This document shows, in pieces, positions 17,669-26,555 of a stretch of DNA of 64,000 nucleotides. Each line of letters opens with the position of its first letter. Position 1 is the first letter of the stretch. Both the position numbers and the translations under genes were made by a program. Source of the DNA: Bacteroidales bacterium (GTDB taxonomy: Bacteria; Bacteroidota; Bacteroidia; Bacteroidales; F082); NCBI GenBank assembly GCA_017651645.1, contig JAGCCO010000005.1, forward strand, positions 1-64,000. The letters run 5' to 3'. The notes under the pieces are model-generated. The model was not told where the DNA came from, made no database searches, and worked only from the letters and a program-made list of their open reading frames with translations.

Positions 17669-18301
17669 ATGAAAGACAAAAAACTGCTTATACTTCTTCT
17701 CTTTTTGCTCATCGGTATAGGTTCATTGAGGGCCCAACACCTTGGTGGCGGCCTGATGCTCGGCCCAGCCTTTAGCACCATGAGCATCAGCGGCAACGAC
17801 AGCACTACATTTCGCACCGACTTCACTGGAGGGGTGCGCATCGCGCTTATTCCTGAGCGTTCCATTATCGGTGCTGAAATCGATATCCTTTATTCACGGC
17901 AGGGAACAAGTTCAAAAAAGGGTCTAGACGAAAGCAACAACACTATCCGCTATTTGGAGAAGTCGCATTATATTAATGTGCCGCTGCTGCTCAATATCTA
18001 CTTGCGCAAGTGGAACGAGGACGACGAAGACGAATCCATGATTCCACGACTGCGCATCGGGCCACAAATCGGATTCTGCGTAGGCGGGAATGAGGTAAAG
18101 GAAGTGAAAGGCAAAAAGAAACAGCAGTACATCACCCCTTGGGAGCTGGGTAGTTTCAATCGCATCGACTACGGCATTACAGCAGCCCTAAGTTATTGGT
18201 TCGTCGAGGTACGCTACACCTTCGGCATGGCCAATGTCTTCAAGGGAATTGAAAAGTCCACGAACCATGTGATTTCCGTGACTTGGTCGGATATTTGGTG
18301 A
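17669..18301 (+). CDS. PorT-like outer-membrane beta-barrel protein
   Basis: A 210-residue exported protein. I chose ATG 17669 because it begins the signal peptide MKDKKLLILLLFLLIGIGSLRAQ; the frame upstream contains only a TTG. Alternating hydrophobic/polar strands follow (GGGLMLGPAFSTMSISG, GGVRIALIPERSIIGAEIDILY, YINVPLLLNIYLRKW, LSYWFVEVRYTFGMANVF). Together with the terminal aromatic (WSDIW) they suggest an eight-stranded outer-membrane barrel of the PorT/outer-membrane-protein-beta-barrel type. It may relate to type IX secretion or envelope structure, but the family is broad and no specific role can be assigned. Confidence 0.75.
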   Translation: MKDKKLLILLLFLLIGIGSLRAQHLGGGLMLGPAFSTMSISGNDSTTFRTDFTGGVRIALIPERSIIGAEIDILYSRQGTSSKKGLDESNNTIRYLEKSHYINVPLLLNIYLRKWNEDDEDESMIPRLRIGPQIGFCVGGNEVKEVKGKKKQQYITPWELGSFNRIDYGITAALSYWFVEVRYTFGMANVFKGIEKSTNHVISVTWSDIW

Positions 18302-18319
18302 TTGTTTCGGAAAAAACTA

Positions 18320-18327
18320 TACATTTG
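18320..18327 (+). promoter_or_regulatory. -7 box TACATTTG for trkA
   Basis: Matches TAnnTTTG, 20 bases before the ATG at 18348. Confidence 0.6.
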
Positions 18328-18347
18328 CATTTTTAAACCGAAGTGAA

Positions 18348-19688
18348 ATGAACATCGTTATAGCCGGAGACGGAGAAGTAGGCATGCACTTGGCGGAGGC
18401 CTTGGTGCGCAGCAACCATAACATCACCATCGTGGACCCGCACGAGGAACTGCTGAAGATGATGGAATCACACAGCGACCTGATGACCATCACGGGAGAT
18501 TCCACCTCAACCGCGGTGTTGCAACGCGCCAACGTGAAGAAAGCCGACCTCATGATTGCCGTGCTTCACGACGAACATATCAACCTGCTGACGGGCATCA
18601 TTGCGAAGAAACTCGGTGCCAAGCAAGTCATCGCACGTGTCAACACGATGGAGAACCTCAGCCCCGAGGTGTGGCGCATGTACCAAGACCTTGGAATCGA
18701 CGGACTCCTCTCACCGGAAGACATTGCCGCACAAGAGATTATCTCATTGCTTAAGAAAAACGCCTCATCGGAAACTTACGACTTCGCGGGCGGCAACCTG
18801 CAACTCTTCATGGTGAAACTGGAACCCGAAGCCGAAATTCTTGGCAAGACCGTCGACGAGGTCATTGACCAATACGAGCACATCGAATTCCGTATCGCTG
18901 CCATCCACCGCCGCCAAAACACTTTCATCCCGCAAGGCGACGAGGTGTTCCAAGTAGCCGACATGGTGTATGTGGTCACCAAGCCACACGCCATCAAAGA
19001 CATCATCAAACTGAGCGGAAAGAAACAGATCAATGTCCACAATGTGATGATTGTGGGCGGAGGTCGTGTGGGTCGCCTCACCGCCAAGCGTCTTGAGAAG
19101 GAACTGAATATCAAGATTTTGGAAATCAACAAGGAACGCTGCATGGATCTGACCAACTACCTCTCGGAGGCCTTGGTCGTCAACGCCGACGCCCGCAACC
19201 TCGACTTGCTCGAGGACGAAGGCATCAAGGACATGGACGCTTTCATCGCCGTCAGCGACAACACCGAGACCAACATCCTGACCTGCCTCCAGGCCAAGTC
19301 GTTCGGCGTGAAGAAGACTATCGCCCTCGTTGAAAACATCGACTATATCGACATCTCGCAGAACATCGGCATCGACTCCATCATTAACAAGAAACTCATC
19401 GCGGCCAGTTACATGGTAAAATACACCCTCGGTGCCAAGGTCTCCACGCTGAAGAGCCTCAGCGGTATAGATGCCGACATCGTGGAGTTTGAGGTAAGGG
19501 CCGGCTCGGCGGTCACGCGCAAGCCCATCGGGCAACTGGCCATGCCCAATGATGCCATCATCTGCGGTATCACCCGCGACGGTGAAAGCTTCATTGCCAC
19601 CGACGACTTCCAAATCGAGACCGACGACCAGGTGGTGGTTCTGGCCTTACCTGCAGGTATTCCAGCTGTTGAACGCTTATTCCATTAA
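18348..19688 (+). CDS. trkA: Trk potassium uptake regulatory subunit TrkA
   Basis: A 446-residue cytoplasmic ring-forming subunit that binds NAD(H)/ATP and gates the TrkH potassium channel. There are two tandem RCK units: a Rossmann motif at the N-terminus (IAGDGEVGMHLAEAL) and a second near residue 229 (IVGGGRVGRLTAKRL), each followed by a TrkA-C domain (LQLFMVKLEPEAEILGKTVDEV; DIVEFEVRAGSAVTRKPIG). trkH follows on the same strand; the 225-bp gap holds a MITE-like element with inverted ends. Confidence 0.96.
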   Translation: MNIVIAGDGEVGMHLAEALVRSNHNITIVDPHEELLKMMESHSDLMTITGDSTSTAVLQRANVKKADLMIAVLHDEHINLLTGIIAKKLGAKQVIARVNTMENLSPEVWRMYQDLGIDGLLSPEDIAAQEIISLLKKNASSETYDFAGGNLQLFMVKLEPEAEILGKTVDEVIDQYEHIEFRIAAIHRRQNTFIPQGDEVFQVADMVYVVTKPHAIKDIIKLSGKKQINVHNVMIVGGGRVGRLTAKRLEKELNIKILEINKERCMDLTNYLSEALVVNADARNLDLLEDEGIKDMDAFIAVSDNTETNILTCLQAKSFGVKKTIALVENIDYIDISQNIGIDSIINKKLIAASYMVKYTLGAKVSTLKSLSGIDADIVEFEVRAGSAVTRKPIGQLAMPNDAIICGITRDGESFIATDDFQIETDDQVVVLALPAGIPAVERLFH

Positions 19689-19695
19689 TATTATG

Positions 19696-19903
19696 GCATC
19701 ACAAAACCCACAAAACTTTCAAAACCATTCGTTTAGCAGGGAAAGTCGCCAACCGGCTCCTTTCCGACGCATCCTAACGGATGCCAAAAGGCTTTTGATG
19801 AGTTTGAACGCACCGAAAGGCAGAGCGGCAACGGCAAGCGGTTGCGAGCCGTTGCTTGTCCGAAAAAAAGAAAGTTTTGTTGGTTTTGCAGGTTTTGTGA
19901 CAA
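19696..19903. mobile_element. MITE-like element with inverted ends between trkA and trkH
   Basis: TCACAAAACC at 19699-19708 is matched exactly by GGTTTTGTGA at 19891-19900, and both ends continue as imperfect inverted CAAAAC/GTTTTG-rich arms of about 25 bases. An internal hairpin has arms GCAACGGC (19828-19835) and GCCGTTGC (19848-19855). It carries no transposase. Short frames cross it on both strands but have no support as genes. It fills almost the whole trkA-trkH gap. Confidence 0.65.
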
Positions 19904-19913
19904 AATATAACCG

Positions 19914-21377
19914 ATGAAGTGGAAAACTAAAATAAACCACCCTTTAGTCCTCCGCATCGAAGGTCAACTACTACTCATCGAAGGCCTTTTTATGCTGACA
20001 GTGCTTCCTGTGACCTACCTTCACCACGGGTTGTACGCCTTCAGCATGCCTTTCTCGGCCCTCATCACCCTGCTGACCGGTTTCATCCTGCTCATCGCCA
20101 CCCGTAACCACAAAGACGAGAAGACCACCTCGCGCGACGGCGTCTATGTCGTCTGCATCTCATGGCTCGTACTCTCGCTTTTCGGCGCCATGCCTTTCCT
20201 GCTCAGCAAAAGCGTGCCCAACTTCACCGACGGCTTCTTCGAGGCATTGTCAGGCTTCACCACCACGGGTGCCACCATACTCACCAACATCGAGTCCGTG
20301 CCGAAAGACATCCTTCTTTGGCGCAGCATGACACAATGGATTGGTGGTTTGGCCATCATCGTTTTCTCGTTGGCCATCCTACCCTATCTCGGCATGAGCG
20401 GCATGCAACTCTTCGTCTCCGAAATTAACGGCATCACCTACGATAAGCTGCATCCTCGCATTATGCATACCGTGAGACGCATTTGGTTTATTTACCTGTT
20501 TTTCACGCTATTGGAAACTGTCTTGCTGTATTTAGGTGACATGGACTTCTACGATGCCCTCTGCCATTCTCTGAGTACCATTAGCTCGGGTGGTTTCTCT
20601 ACTCGGACCGCCAACATCGGAGCATTCTCCAACTATTCGCAAGTAGTAATCACTGTTTTCATGGTACTGTCGGGCTGCAACTTCTCTCTGCTTCTGCTCT
20701 CCTTGAGTTGGAAGTCATTCAGGATATTGAAAAACCAAGAATTTAGAACCTTTCTGCTCTCCACCATCTTTTTTGGCATCGGCATCGGCTTGGTATTGCT
20801 GTTCGGTTGCCACAAGAGCTTCGGCACCTCTTTTCGTGAGTCGTTTTTCAGTGTCATTTCGGCCTTCACCACTACTGGCTTTTTCGTCAGCGACTACACA
20901 GCTTGGCCTGTTTTCCTATGGGTCATCCTTTTCCTATTGATGTTCATTGGTGCCTGTTCAGGTTCCACTTCGGGTGGCGTCAAGATCTTCCGTCACCTCA
21001 TCTTCGTCAAGAACTCTATATTGGAGCTTAAGCGTATCATCCACCCTAACGCCGTCTTGCCCGTAAAGGTGAACGGAAAGGCCATCTCCACCAGCGGCGT
21101 CTACAAGCACATCACCTTCATCTTTGTCTATTTTCTGGTCTTCCTCCTTGGTGCTGTCATCCTGTTGGCCATGGGCATCGACATTGAGACCGCTTTGGGT
21201 GCTTCAGTGGCCACGCTGAGCAATGTCGGTACGGGTCTCGGACAAGTGGGACCGGGCGGCTCGTATGTCATCTTCCCTTTGACCGCCAAATGGCTGCTGA
21301 TGCTCTTCATGCTCCTCGGCAGGGTGGAGCTTTTCTCGCTGATTACGCTGCTTTCACGGAGTTTTTGGAGAAATTGA
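19914..21377 (+). CDS. trkH: Trk potassium uptake channel subunit TrkH
   Basis: A 487-residue inner-membrane channel of the SKT superfamily with four selectivity-filter-like loops: SGFTTTGATILTN, LSTISSGGFSTR, SAFTTTGFFVSDY and LSNVGTGLGQVGPGG. The expected two-helix/pore-loop units are present through FMLLGRVELFSLITLLSR, the conserved C-terminal signature. It works with TrkA upstream. The ATG at 19914 lies 11 bases after the MITE-like element, so that element provides much of its leader. Confidence 0.96.
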   Translation: MKWKTKINHPLVLRIEGQLLLIEGLFMLTVLPVTYLHHGLYAFSMPFSALITLLTGFILLIATRNHKDEKTTSRDGVYVVCISWLVLSLFGAMPFLLSKSVPNFTDGFFEALSGFTTTGATILTNIESVPKDILLWRSMTQWIGGLAIIVFSLAILPYLGMSGMQLFVSEINGITYDKLHPRIMHTVRRIWFIYLFFTLLETVLLYLGDMDFYDALCHSLSTISSGGFSTRTANIGAFSNYSQVVITVFMVLSGCNFSLLLLSLSWKSFRILKNQEFRTFLLSTIFFGIGIGLVLLFGCHKSFGTSFRESFFSVISAFTTTGFFVSDYTAWPVFLWVILFLLMFIGACSGSTSGGVKIFRHLIFVKNSILELKRIIHPNAVLPVKVNGKAISTSGVYKHITFIFVYFLVFLLGAVILLAMGIDIETALGASVATLSNVGTGLGQVGPGGSYVIFPLTAKWLLMLFMLLGRVELFSLITLLSRSFWRN

Positions 21378-21384
21378 GGCCACG

Positions 21385-21451
21385 AAAATATGGATTTTGC
21401 TTTTGTAACAATTTGATTTCCAATACCAATCTTCGACAAAAATATGGATTT
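21385..21451 (+). repeat. Direct repeat AAAATATGGATTT flanking the promoter of the 21522 gene
   Basis: Copies lie at 21385-21397 and 21439-21451, 54 bases apart, between trkH and the next gene. They could be operator sites or chance AT-rich similarity. Confidence 0.4.
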
Positions 21452-21486
21452 GGCCAAAACCTTGATTTTTTGGCGAAATTTTTATA

Positions 21487-21494
21487 TACTTTTG
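21487..21494 (+). promoter_or_regulatory. -7 box TACTTTTG for the T9SS cargo at 21522
   Basis: Matches TAnnTTTG, 27 bases before the chosen ATG. It argues against translation starting further upstream at 21444. Confidence 0.6.
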
Positions 21495-21521
21495 TTGATG
21501 TCACAATTAAACATCAACATT

Positions 21522-23189
21522 ATGAACACAAAAGTACATTTTTTAGTGATGCTTGCCTTGCTTTTCGGGGCAAAAACCTATGGACAGGAGTGGGAGTACA
21601 CTCATGAATATGCCTACTCCGACACTTGCGTCTTCTCCTATAGCGAGGCCAGCGAAATGACCAATGGCAACATCGCCGTCGCTTCCACAATGGCTTATAA
21701 GAGCGGCGTGGGCGACTTCTATTCACTGCAACCTGCCGTGGCGGTCATCAAGCCTTCCCAAAATCCATTTTGCGAGCAGCAATCCTACTTCAAACCAGGC
21801 TTTTACAGTAGCAACATTCCGTATGTATTCGAGAAAAACGACACACTCTATCTTCTTGCCACCTACACGCCTGATCATGACTTCACCTATTTCAACTACC
21901 ATAGAAACTACGAAGAGCAACATGATTATTCCATTTTGGGTCTTTACCAATTGGACAACCATCTTGACGTTGCGGATAGTTACGAGACCCGAATTGCCAT
22001 CGACACCTTTGAATTACGTGAAAACCACGATTGGCAGGCCTTGCCCAACGACTACAGCGGTAGCCTATTTTTATTTTCAGCCTTGCAGGAAGAAAACGCC
22101 ATCGTAGGTGCGTATGTAAAAAGGTACAGCCTAGGTCATTATGCCCCCGATAGCTTGTTTTTCTTCCGCATGGATTATCACGGCCATATCCTAAATAAAG
22201 TGGGGTATCGGATGAAAAGCACCAGTAGCGGTTTGTCGAGGGCATTTTTCCTCCGCACGCATCATCTTGTCAAGAAAGGCAACGGGTTCATTTTCTTCGA
22301 CTTGTCAAACAATTTATATCTGCCAGGCAAGGAGGGGACCGATTTTGAGACCGAAGGCTATGCCTTATATCTCGACCATAATTTCAATCCCATAAACGAA
22401 AAAGGGTTCAGACATTATGACCAACCCTATAGCAGTTTCTATGACATGTCCGTCGTGCGCACGCCTTGGGGTACCAATCTCGTTTCAACGGAATTCTATG
22501 ATCAAAACCAATCCTCATCGGGTATCACGAGTTGTGCACTCTATGAATACGACGATGGTGGAAACTACAATTCAGGTTATTTAAATATGCTAAACCATCT
22601 GCAAAGATATCAATTCAACCGCATGGACCGCACGCCCTCCAAAGGTGTCGACATTTGTCCTACCGATTGGACCATTTATTATGGTTACACTTTGAATACC
22701 GTCACCAATTCCACCGATTCCTGGATGATGATAGAACATTTGTATGCACATTTCGACACTGTCAGTACGCTATATTATGACCATGAGGGCGAACGCGTCC
22801 GCAGTTTCATGTCTTCAATCACAGCAACGAGAGACGGGGGCTGCATCATCGTTTACGGAGCCAAAAACCTCAACCAGACCGACCAACGCTGGAGTTGTGT
22901 CACCAAATTCCCTGCCGAGGCTTTCGTAGGCATCGATGAAGCCCACGAAAACGGCTTAAAATTGGCCATCGCCTATCCCAATCCTGGCGGCAATACGCTG
23001 AATATCCGCACTGGGATAAAGAACGCCCATGTAGAGGTTTATGATGCTTTAGGAAGATCGGTGCATGAACAAAAAATCACGCAGAATGTAACGGCGATTG
23101 ATGCCGGAGGATGGGCAAAGGGAGTATATGTTTGGAAGGTGATGGTCAATGGTATGGAAGCGGAAACGGGCAAATGGGTAAAAGAATAA
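21522..23189 (+). CDS. T9SS-exported protein of unknown function
   Basis: A 555-residue protein. I chose ATG 21522 because it starts a clean signal peptide (MNTKVHFLVMLALLFGAKTYGQ) and lies just after a -7 box. The middle (about 25-480) is rich in aromatic residues and Asp with repeated strand patterns (ASEMTNGNIAVAS, DTLYLLATYTPDHDF, DGGCIIVYGAKNL), suggesting a beta-propeller-like body, but no named family was recognised. The last ~75 residues are a type A T9SS sorting domain (IAYPNPGGNTLNIR...VEVYDALGRSVHE...GVYVWKV). It is followed after 24 bases by a TPR-HTH regulator, which could sense or control it. Confidence 0.75.
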   Translation: MNTKVHFLVMLALLFGAKTYGQEWEYTHEYAYSDTCVFSYSEASEMTNGNIAVASTMAYKSGVGDFYSLQPAVAVIKPSQNPFCEQQSYFKPGFYSSNIPYVFEKNDTLYLLATYTPDHDFTYFNYHRNYEEQHDYSILGLYQLDNHLDVADSYETRIAIDTFELRENHDWQALPNDYSGSLFLFSALQEENAIVGAYVKRYSLGHYAPDSLFFFRMDYHGHILNKVGYRMKSTSSGLSRAFFLRTHHLVKKGNGFIFFDLSNNLYLPGKEGTDFETEGYALYLDHNFNPINEKGFRHYDQPYSSFYDMSVVRTPWGTNLVSTEFYDQNQSSSGITSCALYEYDDGGNYNSGYLNMLNHLQRYQFNRMDRTPSKGVDICPTDWTIYYGYTLNTVTNSTDSWMMIEHLYAHFDTVSTLYYDHEGERVRSFMSSITATRDGGCIIVYGAKNLNQTDQRWSCVTKFPAEAFVGIDEAHENGLKLAIAYPNPGGNTLNIRTGIKNAHVEVYDALGRSVHEQKITQNVTAIDAGGWAKGVYVWKVMVNGMEAETGKWVKE

Positions 23190-23201
23190 GGCCAAATTCC
23201 T

Positions 23202-23209
23202 TATCTTTG
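23202..23209 (+). promoter_or_regulatory. -7 box TATCTTTG immediately before the 23214 gene (leaderless-like)
   Basis: Only CGCC separates this box from the ATG, so transcription would begin at or next to the start codon. Confidence 0.6.
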
Positions 23210-23213
23210 CGCC

Positions 23214-24905
23214 ATGAAACGGATTTCCAAAACATTATGCATCATTATTGCGCTGTTATCGGGCTTTTCTGCTTGTCAGAAGCGGCACATACCAACACAT
23301 GAAGAAAATTTGCTCTATCAAGTGGAGTGTTTCTTTCAAACACGCCCCGATAGTGCCTTGCAAATCCTTGACAATTTGGATGTTGCGAAACTCTCGGAGA
23401 AGGAAAAGGCTCACTATTGCCTGCTGAAAGCACAAGCTATTCTTATGGTGGACTTCGGTAGCACGGAAGCCGATTCACTGCTCCATCTGGCAGCAGACTA
23501 CTATTCCACCCACGACGACAAGTACTTCGAAGCCCAGACCTATTTCAACCAAAGCCGACAAATGGGTCTTACTATGGGAAGAGAAACCCAAAACGAAAAG
23601 GAATGTACCGAGTTGATGCTCAAAGCCTTGCAATGCATCGATGCCTGCCAGCACCTCGACCCGCGGCTATTACAATGCTCCGAAAAACAATCCGATGAAC
23701 AGTATAAAATCGGCTATCTGAAAAGCCAAATCACTATGGCACTGAGTGGCCTTTACGCCAGCACGGGGTTCGTTGAAGAGTCTATCCGTTATGCGAAAAT
23801 GGCAGACCAGTTTTATGCCGTTAATGACATGAAACGGGCTCGCATTAGAACATCTTTCTCATTGGGACAGAACTACTTGGAACTTGGCGAATACGACACA
23901 TGCCTCATGTATTATGAAAAAGGACTGGAGTTTGCCAAAGCCGTCAACGATGTCATGGAAGGTGCCTATTATTACGTGGCTACCAACTTGTATTACATGA
24001 CCCTTATCGATTACGAACAATACGAGACCGAGGAAGAGCGACAGCAACTGCTCCAAAAAGCAGTGGCAACCAGTCGAAAGGGCTTGGAAGTCCTCAACGA
24101 CTCCATCAACACGCCCATAGCCATCACATTCAGAACCCAACTCAACCAAAGTCTTTGCGACGGCTATTATGAACTTCAACAATACGACTCTGCACTGTAT
24201 TTCGGACAACAAGCCGCCCTTTTTGAAGACGACGACATGATTTCGGCGCAAACTTACAAATACCTGCTCCGTTCCTATTTGGCCACTGGCGATATTGAAA
24301 ACGCTCGTCATTATGCCGACCTCTATTTTGCCAAGACTTGGGAATTTGAGTTTATCGGAAAAGACGTCGCAGAAGTAACTGATAAGCACCAAAAACACCT
24401 TGAAATCCAACAACTTCAAAGCGAGCAGCAACTGAAACGGTTGCGCCTTTATCTGCTCATTGCCGCCTTAATCATCGCACTGATGATTGTGGTATTCCTC
24501 GCCTATCGCCACCAAAAGGAAAACGAAGTGAAAAACTTGAGGCTGAACCAAGAGAAACAGCAGTTACAGAAGAACTACGACGACAAGGAACGTCTGTCGA
24601 TTGAGGCACTGAGGCTACGCATGCAAACGATTTACAAGGAACGTAATGACAACCTCTACAACCGCCTTATCACCGATTTCAGCGCCGTGTATCCCAATGC
24701 TTTAAGCATTTTTTCATCCTCCCATCCCGAGTTGACCGACACCGAGCGCGCCATTTGTCTGCTGTCGTTTTTCTCCTTTCGTGTGAAAGAAATCGCCTAC
24801 ATCCTTGACCTGCGCGAAAACACAGTCAGCAAAGCCCGCATCGCCATCAAGAAAAAGACGGGAACAGGCGATTTGGCGGAACTCATCAAGCCGTTTATAA
24901 TATAA
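23214..24905 (+). CDS. Membrane-anchored TPR-HTH regulator (copy 1)
   Basis: A 563-residue protein. The N-terminus has a lipobox (LSGFSAC, Cys21). Residues ~35-385 are helical TPR-like repeats (ARIRTSFSLGQNYLELGEYDTCLMYYEKGLEFA; TYKYLLRSYLATGDIENARHYADLYF). A strong transmembrane helix lies at ~412-433 (LYLLIAALIIALMIVVFLAY), then a coiled coil, then a C-terminal helix-turn-helix region (LTDTERAICLLSFFSFRVKEIAYILDLRENTVSKARIAIKK). Proteins of this layout in Bacteroidota are thought to sense periplasmic signals and regulate DNA directly. Target genes are unknown. It is one of three in this window and sits next to a second one. Confidence 0.85.
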   Translation: MKRISKTLCIIIALLSGFSACQKRHIPTHEENLLYQVECFFQTRPDSALQILDNLDVAKLSEKEKAHYCLLKAQAILMVDFGSTEADSLLHLAADYYSTHDDKYFEAQTYFNQSRQMGLTMGRETQNEKECTELMLKALQCIDACQHLDPRLLQCSEKQSDEQYKIGYLKSQITMALSGLYASTGFVEESIRYAKMADQFYAVNDMKRARIRTSFSLGQNYLELGEYDTCLMYYEKGLEFAKAVNDVMEGAYYYVATNLYYMTLIDYEQYETEEERQQLLQKAVATSRKGLEVLNDSINTPIAITFRTQLNQSLCDGYYELQQYDSALYFGQQAALFEDDDMISAQTYKYLLRSYLATGDIENARHYADLYFAKTWEFEFIGKDVAEVTDKHQKHLEIQQLQSEQQLKRLRLYLLIAALIIALMIVVFLAYRHQKENEVKNLRLNQEKQQLQKNYDDKERLSIEALRLRMQTIYKERNDNLYNRLITDFSAVYPNALSIFSSSHPELTDTERAICLLSFFSFRVKEIAYILDLRENTVSKARIAIKKKTGTGDLAELIKPFII

Positions 24906-24955
24906 ACTCGGGTGCGGAAAATGGATAACAATCCTTGTACTTCCCCAGAAAATAG

Positions 24956-25031
24956 TTTGGAATGACAAAGCTTTCAACTAATTCATTCACAAATTATTAC
25001 ATTTTAGAAACCTTGAAAAAGTTTGGACTAT
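24956..25031 (+). promoter_or_regulatory. TTTGGA(A/C)T motif pair upstream of the 25138 regulator
   Basis: TTTGGAATGA at 24956-24965 and TTTGGACTAT at 25022-25031 lie 66 bases apart with ATTATTACATTTT between them. The second copy ends just before the -33 TTTG of the promoter. The same arrangement recurs at 26578-26654 upstream of the DUF1573 gene. Confidence 0.6.
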
Positions 25032-25034
25032 CCT

Positions 25035-25064
25035 TTTGATTGCTCGATAAATGAAATATCTTTG
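25035..25064 (+). promoter_or_regulatory. Promoter of the 25138 regulator: -33 TTTG, -7 TATCTTTG
   Basis: TTTG at 25035-25038, an 18-base spacer and TATCTTTG at 25057-25064 fit the Bacteroidota consensus. Its position rules out the upstream ATG at 25051 as the translation start. Confidence 0.7.
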
Positions 25065-25137
25065 CCATGCAATTACAAAACACGGCCCCATGCGTACAAA
25101 ATCTATTTCGCTTTGCTCTTGCAAAACGCAATACATC

Positions 25138-26550
25138 ATGAAAACGGCATGGATTCTCGCATTGTTGGCGAGCTTTTTGGTGACCGCTTGCCATCCTAAG
25201 CCCCGTGATATAAGTCAGACAGGCCACGATGCTTTGGAAAATGCCCGCATCCAATTAGATTCTGGCAATAAGGCGGAAGCGTTGCAATTGTTCAAGGACG
25301 CAGAGCATTATGGCCTGCTGGCGAATGACAACTTGACGGTGGCCCATGCGCGATACAATATTGCAAAATGTTTGGGCTATTATGCTGACAAAGAAGAAAC
25401 TGTTTCGTTATTGAAGTCTGCCGCAGAAGGTTTTGGAAACGATTACGCCAACCGGTCAGAAGCACTTAGGGAGCTGGGCGATTTCTATCAATTCCATAGG
25501 CAATTTGATAGCGCCGAGTATTGTCTGAAACAAGCTATGGCATACGCCGAGCAAAGCGGTTCAATAGAAGCAAAGCGCAATGTCTTGTCTGCTTTTCATA
25601 TCATGTATTTCAATGCAGGGGATTACGAAAAGTCGGCCGATTATCTCAACCAGTTTTGGCAAGCCTCAATTCAGGAGGGTGACGACAACCTGCTTATGTA
25701 CTACTATCACGACATGGGGAACATCTATTCCCAGTCTGGCGACTTGGATTCTGCGGATTATTATTACAGTCGTTTGGAGGAACTGGTGTCCCAAACCGAG
25801 CCTAACGAGGATACTTGGTTCTATTACGGTGTCCTGTCCGATTTTGCCGAAGAACGTGGCGATTATGAAACCGCCTGCAAATATGGATGTCTGTACGAGG
25901 AAGGCAGCAAGCTAAAAGAAATAGAACAACAGGAGAACAATCTTGCGCTTATCAGCCATAAATACGACAGCGAAGTGATGCGGAATGAATTAAACCAGAA
26001 AATCATTATCAGGCAGCGCATCATCGTTATCGTCAGTTTGTTGGCGACTTTGGTTTTGGCGGCGTTGTTGGTGTCGCAAATCCGCTTGGCAAGACGGCGC
26101 AAACGCGAGGCCGAAATCAATGCCGAGTTGTTCCACTTCAAGCTGCAGAACAAGGATTTGGCCCAAAAACATGCCGAGCACGAGCAAATCCAACAGGACT
26201 ATGCCGACCGCCTCTCGGATGCCTTGGTGAAGGAGCAACGTATCATGCTGTTACTGGACAACTATCTGAACAGCAACAAGAAATCCAACCTTCTCAACGA
26301 TTTGGTGTCGTCGGTCTATAGTGAAAAAAACCATTGGCAGGCCATGCAGGAAGTGGTTGACCAACTCTATCCCGACCTAATGGAAACCCTTCAGCAGAAA
26401 TACCCCGACTTGGACGAGGACGAAAGGAAATCCTACATCCTCTCCTATTTCAAGCTCTCGCGACAAGAGGAGGCCGACTACCTTGGAACGACCATCAACA
26501 TGGTGGACAAATTGCGCGGACGGCGACGGAAAAAGATGGAAGAAAGGTAA
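25138..26550 (+). CDS. Membrane-anchored TPR-HTH regulator (copy 2)
   Basis: A 470-residue protein. I chose ATG 25138 because it begins a lipoprotein signal peptide (MKTAWILALLASFLVTAC, lipid Cys18) and follows the promoter at 25035-25064; an in-frame ATG at 25090 is less likely. TPR-like helices span ~30-270 (SEALRELGDFYQFHRQFDSAEYCLKQAMAYAE; DMGNIYSQSGDLDSADYYYSRL). A membrane helix lies at ~290-315 (IIVIVSLLATLVLAALLVSQI), then a coiled coil. The C-terminus is a short HTH-like region (DEDERKSYILSYFKLSRQEEADYLGTTINMVDKLRGRRRKK, cited in part). It resembles the previous gene in layout but not closely in sequence. Repeated TTTGGA(A/C)T motifs on both sides suggest autoregulation and control of the next gene. 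Confidence 0.85.
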   Translation: MKTAWILALLASFLVTACHPKPRDISQTGHDALENARIQLDSGNKAEALQLFKDAEHYGLLANDNLTVAHARYNIAKCLGYYADKEETVSLLKSAAEGFGNDYANRSEALRELGDFYQFHRQFDSAEYCLKQAMAYAEQSGSIEAKRNVLSAFHIMYFNAGDYEKSADYLNQFWQASIQEGDDNLLMYYYHDMGNIYSQSGDLDSADYYYSRLEELVSQTEPNEDTWFYYGVLSDFAEERGDYETACKYGCLYEEGSKLKEIEQQENNLALISHKYDSEVMRNELNQKIIIRQRIIVIVSLLATLVLAALLVSQIRLARRRKREAEINAELFHFKLQNKDLAQKHAEHEQIQQDYADRLSDALVKEQRIMLLLDNYLNSNKKSNLLNDLVSSVYSEKNHWQAMQEVVDQLYPDLMETLQQKYPDLDEDERKSYILSYFKLSRQEEADYLGTTINMVDKLRGRRRKKMEER

Positions 26551-26555
26551 AAACT

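Noticed and set aside
19694..19917. Short coding frames within the trkA-trkH gap
   Set aside because: They lie inside the MITE-like element, have biased composition and overlap the inverted ends. Treated as part of the element.
21444..21521. N-terminal extension of the T9SS protein at 21522
   Set aside because: It would start upstream of the -7 box at 21487-21494 and would displace the signal peptide.
25051..25137. N-terminal extension of the 25138 regulator
   Set aside because: The ATG at 25051 lies upstream of the -7 box at 25057-25064, and the extension would bury the lipoprotein signal.
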